From assembly GCF_020386635.1 (NCBI RefSeq), contig NZ_CP081942.1, forward strand, positions 2,914,001 through 2,978,000: 64,000 nucleotides of DNA, given 5' to 3'. The translations under genes were made by a program, and so were the position numbers. The notes beneath the pieces are model-generated. The model searched no databases. It saw only the letters and a program-made list of their open reading frames with translations, and was not told where the DNA came from. The first letter of the stretch is position 1. The number at the start of each line of letters is the position of its first letter. Shown here one piece after another: positions 54,489 to 62,090 of this stretch. Source of the stretch: Pseudomonas sp. MM211 (GTDB lineage Bacteria; Pseudomonadota; Gammaproteobacteria; Pseudomonadales; Pseudomonadaceae).

Positions 54489-56852
54489 TCAGTTCGGCAG
54501 GTCGAACAGGCCTTGCTGTGGTGGCGTTGGTAATGTCGGCGTGGCAGTGCGCGATGGTAGCTGTCGGCTGACCTGCGCAACGGGCACCTGAGGTACGCGG
54601 CTGCGTTGCACTTGCCACCAGCCTGGTAGCAGGGCTCGTACTTCGGGCAGGGTGAAGCGGTCGTCCATCAGGTGCACCACGCCGCTGTCCTGCGGCGTGC
54701 GGATGACCCGGCCAGCGGCCTGTACCACTTTCTGCAGGCCGGGAAACAGGTAGGTGTAGTCGTAGCCACTGCCGAACATTTCGGCCATGCGTTGCTTGAT
54801 CTGCTCGTTGATCGGGTTGATCTGTGGCAGGCCCAGGGTGGCGATGAAGGCGCCGATCAGGCGGTCGCCCGGCAGGTCGATGCCTTCGCCGAACACCCCG
54901 CCCAATACCGCGAAGCCGATACCCTGGCCACCCGCTTTGAAGCGCTCGAGGAACTGCTGGCGCTCGGTCTCGTCCATTTGTCGTGCCTGTACCCAGCGTG
55001 GGATCTGCGGGTGGTCGCGGTCGAACAGCTCCAGCACCTGTTGCAGGTAGGCATAGCTGCTGAAAAAGGCCAGGTAATTGCCCGGGCGCTCGGCGAACTG
55101 TCGCGCCATCAGGGCGACGATGGGTGCCAGTGAACGCTCGCGGTGCTGATAGCGTGTCGACAGGTTGCTCACCGCCTGTACCTGCAACTGTGCGGCCTGG
55201 AATGGCGACTCGACGTCCAGCCAGGGCGTTTCTTCCGGCAGGCCGAGCAGGTCTGCGTAGTAGCCGGCCGGGCTCAGGGTGGCGGAGAACAGCGTGGTGC
55301 TGTGGCTGTTTTCGAAGCGCGGAGCGAGAAACGGCGCCGGCACGATATTACGCAGGCACAGCACCGAATGGTTGCGCCCACGAAGATCCGCCTTGCGGCT
55401 AATGTCGAACAGTGAATGGGGGCCGAAGGCTTCTGCCAGGCGGCAGAAGGCCATGGCGTCGAGGTAGAACTGCAGCAGTTCGCCATCGTTGCCGGTGGGC
55501 TGATCCGTCAGGTGATCGGTAAGCGCGCTGACCGCTTTCTGCAGGGACAGGAGAAGCAGATCCGGCGGTTGCGGGTAGGTCTGGTAGTCCTCGGGCAGTT
55601 CCTTGTGCAGCTGTTTCCAGTGCCGGCTGATGCGTGTCAGGACGGCGCTCAGGCCCTTGGGGGCATTGCTGCGCATGGCTTCGAAGCGACCCTGATCGAG
55701 CTCGGCGCTGTACATGCGCCGGGCCCGTTCGATCAGGTTGTGGGCTTCATCGACCAGCAGCGTCACGCGCCACTCGTTGATCAGGGTCAGGCTATAGAGC
55801 AGGGCGCTGAGGTCGAAGTAGTAGTTGTAATCGCACACCACCACGTCGGCCCAGCGGGTCAGTTCCTGGCTCAGGTAGTAGGGGCAGACCTGATGCTGGA
55901 GCGCGATATCGCGCACCGCAGTCTGATCCAGCCAGATGCAGTCGACAGCGGCCTGGCGCGCGGCGGGCAGGCGGTCATAGAAACCTCGGGCCAGCGGGCA
56001 GGATTCGCCGTGACAGGCTTTGTCCGGGTGTTCGCAGGCCTTGTCCCGGGCGACGTGTTCCAGCACGCGCAACGGCAGGGTCTCGCCACGCAAGATCTGC
56101 AGGGCGTGCAGTGCAAGTTGGCGTCCCGGCGTTTTCGCGGTGAGAAAGAACAGTCGGTCGAGGCCGTTTTCCGCGAAGGCCTTGAGCTGCGGGAATAGCG
56201 TGCCCAGCGTCTTGCCGATGCCGGTGGTGGCCTGCGCCATCAGGCAGTGGCCGTCGCGGGCTGCACGGTACACAGCCTCAGCCAGTTGTCGCTGGCCAAG
56301 ACGAAACTCGGCGTGGGGAAAGCGCAGTTCGCCCAAGGCAGCGTCACGCATCTGACGGTGAGCCTGCTCCTGCTCGGCCCAAATGATAAAGCGGCTGCAC
56401 AGTGCCTCGAAAAAGCTGCATAGCTCGGCAGCCGTGCAGGTTTCTTGGAAAACGCTTTCTTTCTGGGTCAGAACGTTGAAGTACACCACCGCCAGATCGA
56501 TCTCTGCCAAACCGCGGCTCTGGCAGAGCAACCAGCCGTACACCCGTGCCTGAGCCCAGTGCAGTTGTCGGTGGTTGTCAGGAATGCGGCTGATATCGCC
56601 ACGGTGGGTCTTTATTTCCTCGAGCAGGTTACTGTGCGGATCGAAACCGTCAGCCCGGCCACGCACTTGCAGGGAGCGGAACTCACCGGCTAGGGGCACC
56701 TCCGCTTCATAGTGCTCGCCTCGTCGGCTGACCACCGTGGCATGTCCGGCCATACCCTCCTGGGCGGTGGGCGAGGGCGTGAAACGCAGGTCGAGGTCGC
56801 CGCATTTGGCGGTGAACTCGCAGAGCGCGCGCACCGCCACGCGATAGCTCAC
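54489..56852 (-). CDS. XPD/DinG-like iron-sulfur helicase with N-terminal PD-(D/E)XK-like motif
   Basis: A 787-residue superfamily 2 helicase. GTG 56852 overlaps the FAN1 stop (GTGA), so translation is coupled. Walker A is TTGIGKT at about 209-215; the DEAH box is VDEAHNL near 367-373. Four cysteines for a 4Fe-4S cluster lie at about 273, 280, 285 and 323 (ACEHPDKACHGESCP and QVCPYYL), as in DinG, XPD and FANCJ. The C-terminal helicase domain is complete (GFAVLGGVFGEGIDLPGDRL, VVQAAGRVIRTPQD). In the first 110 residues a nuclease-like motif can be read: Asp68 in GRADGF, Glu79-x-Lys81 in LLEEIKTH, then Gln96 and Tyr105, as in Cas4/RecB-type PD-(D/E)XK folds. It probably opens DNA at damage, with FAN1 as nuclease partner. 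Confidence 0.88.
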   Translation of the reverse strand: MSYRVAVRALCEFTAKCGDLDLRFTPSPTAQEGMAGHATVVSRRGEHYEAEVPLAGEFRSLQVRGRADGFDPHSNLLEEIKTHRGDISRIPDNHRQLHWAQARVYGWLLCQSRGLAEIDLAVVYFNVLTQKESVFQETCTAAELCSFFEALCSRFIIWAEQEQAHRQMRDAALGELRFPHAEFRLGQRQLAEAVYRAARDGHCLMAQATTGIGKTLGTLFPQLKAFAENGLDRLFFLTAKTPGRQLALHALQILRGETLPLRVLEHVARDKACEHPDKACHGESCPLARGFYDRLPAARQAAVDCIWLDQTAVRDIALQHQVCPYYLSQELTRWADVVVCDYNYYFDLSALLYSLTLINEWRVTLLVDEAHNLIERARRMYSAELDQGRFEAMRSNAPKGLSAVLTRISRHWKQLHKELPEDYQTYPQPPDLLLLSLQKAVSALTDHLTDQPTGNDGELLQFYLDAMAFCRLAEAFGPHSLFDISRKADLRGRNHSVLCLRNIVPAPFLAPRFENSHSTTLFSATLSPAGYYADLLGLPEETPWLDVESPFQAAQLQVQAVSNLSTRYQHRERSLAPIVALMARQFAERPGNYLAFFSSYAYLQQVLELFDRDHPQIPRWVQARQMDETERQQFLERFKAGGQGIGFAVLGGVFGEGIDLPGDRLIGAFIATLGLPQINPINEQIKQRMAEMFGSGYDYTYLFPGLQKVVQAAGRVIRTPQDSGVVHLMDDRFTLPEVRALLPGWWQVQRSRVPQVPVAQVSRQLPSRTATPTLPTPPQQGLFDLPN

Positions 56853-58489
56853 GCTTCGGCCCACTGCACGTAGCAGACGTCCACCGGCATGCCGTGTTCC
56901 GCGCAAAATGCCAGCCAGCGGCGCTGGTTGTCCTGCAGGCGATCACCCGGGCCTTTGACCTCGATCATGCGGTAGCGTTTTTCCTCGGGCCAGAACTGGA
57001 TCAGGTCGGGCATGCCGGCGCGATTGGCCTGGATATCACCGAGCAGGCGGCGAAACCAGGCGCGTAGATGCGCCGCTGGCAGGCAATCGAGGGCTTGATC
57101 CAGCAGTGCTTCGCTGAGCACGCCCCAATGCACGAACGGTGACTGGATGCCGAACTTGTCGCGGTAGGTACGGCGGATGCTGTTGCGATAACTGCCATCA
57201 TCCAGTTGCCCCAGGCATGCCGCGAACAGCTCCTGACGGCGCGGGTAGAAGTCAGTGGTGAGCAGGTCTGCCGGGCCGTGCTGGAATGGATGGAAGAAGG
57301 CGCCCGGCACCGCGGCGAATACCGCTGGCCAGCACAGCAGGCCGAACAGGCTGCAGATCAGTGTGTTCTCGACGTAGTGCACCGGTGCTTCACTGCGTTG
57401 CAAATGCATCTGTACGAGTTGTTCCACCGCCAGCAATGGCAGCCTGGGCAGCTGCAGGTCGAGGCGCGCGGGTAGCGAAGCCTTGGCACGTTTTTGCGCA
57501 GGCAGCCCCAATTGTCGGGTCAGGCGCGCCAACGCACGTTCGGCCAGTTGCAGTTCGCCGTCGCTGTTCGGCGCAGCAATGGCCTGGCCGGCCAACTCGA
57601 AGGCTTCGCTGTAACGCAGCGTGCGCTCCAGTACGCGAATCTGCCGCTGCCGCGCGGCGCCATAACCGCTGCTGGCGTATACCTGCAAGGCCAGTTCGAA
57701 CTCGGCGCAACGCTCCAGGTGCTGACCGATGCGAAACAGCAACTTGGCGCGCCGTTCGGCAATGTAGGGATTGTCGTAACGGCGAGTGTCGATGCGTTCG
57801 AGTAACTCGGTACTCGCATCTCCGGCCTCGAACACTTCGCGACAGCGCTGCAGATGCAGGTAATCGTCGACATCCTCGCGACAGCGCAGCGCTCGGGAGT
57901 CAGGCGGAAAGTCGACGCTTTCGTAGCGGAAGATACCCAGGTCAGCGAGCACGAACTCCGACCACTCCTGATGCAAATTGCCGAAGAACATCAACCGCAG
58001 GCGTTCGCTCAGGTCATCGATGGTCAGGCTGTAGAGGGCATCATCGAGCGTTGGGCACCAGGTATCGAATGCCTGAGCGTCGTCGAATTGCGCGGCGAGC
58101 TGCTCCAGCAGGTCGCCTTTACGGGCGCGGCGGTCGATGAGCCGGGCGGCGAAGCAGTCAATAATCTCGCCTTTGCGCAGCAGTGCCAGGAGCTCATCTA
58201 TCTGCAACGCCGCGTCATCGACGACCCATCCGTTGGCAACAAGCGCCAAGACGGCCTGGCGGCAGCAGCCAATTTCATCGTAATTGAGCTTACTGGCACG
58301 AAAATGCACGCCTTTGCGCATGATCATGCGCACCAGCAGGGCTTGTGCCGGGCCTTCGAGCGTGCTGAATGTTTGCAAAAACGCCTGCTCACGGGCGTTC
58401 AGCAGATCGGCATGGCGCTCTTCGATCCACGCCAGAGCCTTGTGAAAGTTATTCAGGTAATAGAAGCGTGGGTCGTCGGTAAATGGCAT
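56849..58489 (-). CDS. Bacterial FAN1-type VRR-NUC nuclease
   Basis: About 546 residues from ATG 58489 (MPFTDDPRFYYLNNFHKALA); two ATGs 17 codons upstream are possible starts. The N-terminal half is helical and ends in TPR-like repeats (ERRAKLLFRIGQHLERCAEF, RYSEAFELAGQAI). The C-terminal VRR-NUC domain carries GMPDLIQFWPEE and, after it, MIEVKGPGDRLQDNQRRW, so the PD-x(n)-E-x-K catalytic set is complete. This is the FAN1 family, which in P. aeruginosa has been shown to cut 5' flaps and interstrand crosslinks. It is the first gene of an operon with the FeS helicase, a natural crosslink-repair pair. Confidence 0.92.
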   Translation of the reverse strand: MPFTDDPRFYYLNNFHKALAWIEERHADLLNAREQAFLQTFSTLEGPAQALLVRMIMRKGVHFRASKLNYDEIGCCRQAVLALVANGWVVDDAALQIDELLALLRKGEIIDCFAARLIDRRARKGDLLEQLAAQFDDAQAFDTWCPTLDDALYSLTIDDLSERLRLMFFGNLHQEWSEFVLADLGIFRYESVDFPPDSRALRCREDVDDYLHLQRCREVFEAGDASTELLERIDTRRYDNPYIAERRAKLLFRIGQHLERCAEFELALQVYASSGYGAARQRQIRVLERTLRYSEAFELAGQAIAAPNSDGELQLAERALARLTRQLGLPAQKRAKASLPARLDLQLPRLPLLAVEQLVQMHLQRSEAPVHYVENTLICSLFGLLCWPAVFAAVPGAFFHPFQHGPADLLTTDFYPRRQELFAACLGQLDDGSYRNSIRRTYRDKFGIQSPFVHWGVLSEALLDQALDCLPAAHLRAWFRRLLGDIQANRAGMPDLIQFWPEEKRYRMIEVKGPGDRLQDNQRRWLAFCAEHGMPVDVCYVQWAEA

Positions 58490-58642
58490 GAGAGGGTGCT
58501 GGATACTGGTTTTATATACAGATATCAGGCCGCTCATCATCTTGCAATGAGCAGGAGATGGGCGGGCCGCACGTCGCGCTGTCGCTTGGCGCCGATAGCG
58601 GACTACACTGCTGCACCTCCATTGCCGCTTGAGCGGGCCATC

Positions 58643-59803
58643 ATGAACAGCCAGTTAGCCCCACTCTCTGCGAGCACATTGACCGAGCGTCATTACGAGA
58701 TGCTGGTTCAGGCCGTTGCCGACTACGCGATCTTCATGCTCAACCCGGAAGGCTGCATCGTTTCCTGGAATGCCGGTGCTGCGCGTATCAAGGGCTACGA
58801 CGCCACTGAGGTGATTGGCCAGCACCTGTCGATCTTTTACTCCGACGAAGACCGGCATGACGGTAAACCCTGGCAGCTTATCGAGCGGGCACTGCGCGAC
58901 GGGCGCTCTCAGGATGAGGGTTGGCGTGTGCGCAAGGATGGCTCCCGCTTTTGGGCGCTGGTGGCCATTGAAGTGATTCGCAATGAAGAGGGTGTGATCA
59001 TCGGCTTGGCCAAGATCACCCGCGATATCACGGACCGTCACGAGGCGGACATGCGCTATGACGCTTTGCGTGCACAGCTATTTCAGGCGCAGAAACTCGA
59101 AGCTCTGGGTCAGTTGAGTGGTGGTATGGCCCACGATTTCAATAACCTGCTGACCATCATCCTGAGTGCTGCCAAGCTGGCTAGCCGCACCAGCAACCCG
59201 GAGCGCTTGGCAAGCCTGCTCGCCAGTATCCAGAACGCTGGTGAGCGCGGCGCGCAGATGACGCGTAATCTGCTGACCTTCGCTCGCTGCGAACAGATGC
59301 CAAGCCGCCTGGTCAACCTCAACGCGCTGCTCGATACCGCTCATACGTTCATGAGCCAGGTACTGCCCAAGGGCATGAGCCTGGAAATGCACTACGCCCC
59401 TGACTTGCATTGTGTCGAACTCGACCCGAGTCAATTGGAAATGGCGCTGCTTAACCTCATCCTCAATGCCCGTGACGCTATGCACGGTACAGGTGTCGTA
59501 CGGTTGCACGCGGAGAACCGCACACTTGCCGGGGAGTTTGACGATCTGAGCGGGGAGTTCGTGTTGATTTCGGTCATCGATCATGGCATTGGTATCGACC
59601 CAGCCATTCGCTCGCGGCTGTTCGAGCCGTTTTTCACGACCAAGGATGTGGGCAAGGGAACTGGACTGGGGCTCAGCCAGGTCTATGGCTTTGCCCGGCA
59701 GGCCGGTGGTGACGTGCACGTCGAGAGCGTGGCAGGGCAGGGGGCTACCATGATTCTCTGCTTGCCTGCGGCTGTCGGGGAATCAGCAGGTGCTCGGGCA
59801 TGA
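58643..59803 (+). CDS. PAS-domain sensor histidine kinase
   Basis: A 386-residue cytoplasmic kinase. ATG 58643 starts MNSQLAPLSASTLTERHYEM; the open frame upstream is only the antisense of FAN1. A PAS domain lies at about residues 20-140, with the PAC-like WALVAIEVIRNEEGVIIGLA. The phospho-acceptor is His164 in [13 protein letters not shown]; the ATPase domain has LILNARDAMHGTG and GKGTGLGLSQVYGFARQAGG. It is the first gene of a plus-strand series (this kinase, KaiC-like ATPase, receiver, hybrid kinase). The stand-alone receiver is its likely partner. No transmembrane helix; the PAS might bind a cofactor, but no flavin-binding cysteine motif of LOV domains is seen. Confidence 0.92.
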   Translation: MNSQLAPLSASTLTERHYEMLVQAVADYAIFMLNPEGCIVSWNAGAARIKGYDATEVIGQHLSIFYSDEDRHDGKPWQLIERALRDGRSQDEGWRVRKDGSRFWALVAIEVIRNEEGVIIGLAKITRDITDRHEADMRYDALRAQLFQAQKLEALGQLSGGMAHDFNNLLTIILSAAKLASRTSNPERLASLLASIQNAGERGAQMTRNLLTFARCEQMPSRLVNLNALLDTAHTFMSQVLPKGMSLEMHYAPDLHCVELDPSQLEMALLNLILNARDAMHGTGVVRLHAENRTLAGEFDDLSGEFVLISVIDHGIGIDPAIRSRLFEPFFTTKDVGKGTGLGLSQVYGFARQAGGDVHVESVAGQGATMILCLPAAVGESAGARA

Positions 59804-59912
59804 ACATGCTAGTATCCGCGAGTCGCTTTTCCCATCAGTGCGTTAACCCCTAGGAAAAGCATATTCAAGCGTGGGCTTTTACTGCGTATTTACGACTGAG
59901 GCAGACCATAAC

Positions 59913-61355
59913 TTGGAACAGCTACAACGCCTTCAAAGTGGGATTGATGGACTGGACGCACTGCTCAAGGGCGGTCTGGTAGCCGGCGCATCCTATATCG
60001 TTCAGGGGCGCCCTGGCTCGGGCAAGACCATCCTGGCTAACCAAATCGCGTTCAATCATGTGCGTGATGGTGGTCGTGTGCTGGTGGCCACCTTGCTGGC
60101 CGAATCCCATGAAAGGCTCTTTCAATTCCTTTCCACGATGACCTTCTTCGACCCGGCCAAGGTCGGTGCGGAAATCCAGTTTGTCAGTGCTTTTGACACC
60201 CTGGAGAATGAGGGCCTCGATGAGGTCGTCAAGTTGCTGCGCCGTGAAATCAGTCGTCAGAAGGCCACGCTGCTCATCGTCGATGGTCTGCTGAATGCCC
60301 GCTCCAAAGCGGAAAATCAGATCGATACCAAGAAATTCATTGCCGAGTTGCAGGGCCACGCCGCTTTCGCGGGTTGCACCGTGCTGTTCCTGACCAGTTC
60401 TCGACTGGATGACGGCAGCCCTGAACACACCATGGTCGATGGCGTGATCGAACTTGGCGAAGAGTTGTTCGGTGCGCGTTCGGTACGCCGCATTCATCTG
60501 CGCAAGACCCGTGGCAGCGGTGCGCTGTCCGGGCTGCACGAGTGCGAAATCACCGACGACGGGCTGGTCGTTCACCCACGTCTGGAAAGCCTGTACAGCA
60601 AACCGATTCACGACGATATCGACACGCTGGCTCGCGTTACCAGCGGCATTCCAAGCCTCGATAAGCTGATCGGCGGTGGCCTTTCGGAGTCTTCGGTTAC
60701 CTTGGTCATGGGGCCGTCTGGTGTCGGCAAGACTACGTTGGGGCTGAACTTTCTCGCGCAGTCCACGGTGGCAACGCCAGGTCTGCATTTCGGCTTTTAC
60801 GAAACGCCGCAGCGCCTGCGTATCAAGGCCGAAGCCATCGGTCTTGACCTGCGGTCACTGGAAGAAAGTGGCGCGTTGCACATCATGTGGCAGCCAACCA
60901 CCGAGGGATTGCTTGACGGTCTTGGTGCGCGGGTCATCAAGGCAGTCCAAGAGAAAGGCATAAAACGCCTGCATATTGACAGCCTGGGCGGCATGGCGCG
61001 CGTAGCCACTAGCAGCACACGCCTGATCGAATTTTTCAGTGCCCTGATGAGCCAACTGCGCTCCATGGGCGTCACCGTGTTCGCTACCTGGGAGATGCGT
61101 GACCTGTTTGCAGCTGAGATCAATGCGCCTGCTCCGGAGCTGTCGAGCATTGTCGATAATCTGGTGCTGATGCGTTTCGTGGAAAAGGACGCTGAACTAA
61201 AGCGGCTCTTTTCCATACTTAAGATGAGGGACAGTTATTACGATTCCTCACTCTTGGAAGTGGTGATCAGCGATCATGGTATTGAACTCAGCAAGGCATT
61301 CAAAAACCAGGCAGGCGCGTTGTCAGGGAACGCCGTTCCGGCGCAGGACGCCTGA
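59913..61355 (+). CDS. KaiC-like double-RecA ATPase
   Basis: 480 residues from TTG 59913 (MEQLQRLQSGIDGLDALLKG); the GTG at 59871 adds 14 unlikely residues. It is a tandem RecA protein: P-loop 1 GRPGSGKT (32-39) and Walker B LLIVDGL (120-126); P-loop 2 GPSGVGKT (267-274) and Walker B RLHIDSLGG (352-360). The region ELSSIVDNLVLMRFVE (from about 409) aligns with the KaiC phosphorylation loop, with Ser411-Ser412 where cyanobacterial KaiC has Ser431-Thr432; KMRDSYYDSSLLEVVISDHG follows, also KaiC-like. Each ATPase site keeps only one of the paired catalytic glutamates (LLAESHERL and FYETPQRL). It is encoded between two histidine kinases, so it is probably part of their pathway. No kaiA or kaiB is nearby. 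Confidence 0.9.
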   Translation: MEQLQRLQSGIDGLDALLKGGLVAGASYIVQGRPGSGKTILANQIAFNHVRDGGRVLVATLLAESHERLFQFLSTMTFFDPAKVGAEIQFVSAFDTLENEGLDEVVKLLRREISRQKATLLIVDGLLNARSKAENQIDTKKFIAELQGHAAFAGCTVLFLTSSRLDDGSPEHTMVDGVIELGEELFGARSVRRIHLRKTRGSGALSGLHECEITDDGLVVHPRLESLYSKPIHDDIDTLARVTSGIPSLDKLIGGGLSESSVTLVMGPSGVGKTTLGLNFLAQSTVATPGLHFGFYETPQRLRIKAEAIGLDLRSLEESGALHIMWQPTTEGLLDGLGARVIKAVQEKGIKRLHIDSLGGMARVATSSTRLIEFFSALMSQLRSMGVTVFATWEMRDLFAAEINAPAPELSSIVDNLVLMRFVEKDAELKRLFSILKMRDSYYDSSLLEVVISDHGIELSKAFKNQAGALSGNAVPAQDA

Positions 61356-61385
61356 GCCATGCGTGCCTGACCGAGCCTACTGATT

Positions 61386-61748
61386 ATGACAACCATCCTG
61401 ATAGTCGATGACGAATACCTGATCGCGGATATTCTCGGCTATGCCATGGAGGATGAAGGCTACATGGTGGTGAAGGCGAGCAATGGCCGTAGAGGCCTGG
61501 AAGTGCTCGACCGCGAACGCCCTGAGTTGGTCATCACGGATTTCATGATGCCGGTCATGGATGGCCTCGAATTCGCCCGTGCCATACGGGCGAGGCCTGC
61601 GTCTGCTGATCTGCCGATCATTCTGATGAGCGGTGCCCAAGGCAGTGTCGGGCGCGCCAGCCCTGAGCTGTTTGCTGCGGTATTCGACAAACCTTTCGAT
61701 ATCAATCAGGTCATCGCCACGGTAAGGGAACTGATCGGCTCGAGCTGA
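61386..61748 (+). CDS. Stand-alone response regulator receiver
   Basis: A 120-residue single-domain receiver. The acidic pocket is Asp8-Asp9 (ILIVDDEYL), phospho-acceptor Asp52 in LVITDFMMPVMDG, conserved Ser in IILMSGAQ and Lys in FDKPFDINQV. It has no output domain, like CheY or Spo0F-type relays. It is 30 bases downstream of the KaiC-like gene and close to two histidine kinases, so it likely takes phosphate from one of them and passes it on or signals by binding. Start ATG 61386. Confidence 0.95.
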   Translation: MTTILIVDDEYLIADILGYAMEDEGYMVVKASNGRRGLEVLDRERPELVITDFMMPVMDGLEFARAIRARPASADLPIILMSGAQGSVGRASPELFAAVFDKPFDINQVIATVRELIGSS

Positions 61749-62090
61749 TTAATTACCGCCTTTCAGCCTCCATTCCCGTTCCACTGATCTATTTCTTCGT
61801 CTGTTCTATTTCTGGAACGCCTTCGCGTGGGCGAATGTCGAATCCTGCGTATACGCCACCGTCGCCATCAGGTGACAAGGCAGTCCGTCGTGTCGAGAGC
61901 AGGTATCCATGGATGAGGTTGTAGTACGGGCGCCCGTTGATGCCCGGTGGTTGGAGGTCGCGTTGGCCGTTTTCCCATTGATGTGGAAGGTGGTTAAGGG
62001 TGACCCGACAACTTCATATCGGTGGTTACGAGCCCATTCTGCCAGCGTGCCTCGGTCTTGCGACGCGTTCATGAATCGCGGATGGTGCCC
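61749..62090. other. Intergenic region before the second kinase of the KaiC-like cluster
   Basis: About 340 bases. An 88-residue minus-strand frame (61806-62072) and a short plus-strand frame (from 61909) have no ribosome site and no family signature. The start of the kinase could be ATG 62082 or 62091. I see no terminator, so read-through from the receiver gene is possible. Confidence 0.4.

Noticed and set aside
61806..62072. An 88-residue minus-strand frame between receiver and hybrid kinase
   Set aside because: No ribosome site and a polar, family-less sequence; it also overlaps possible start codons of the kinase.
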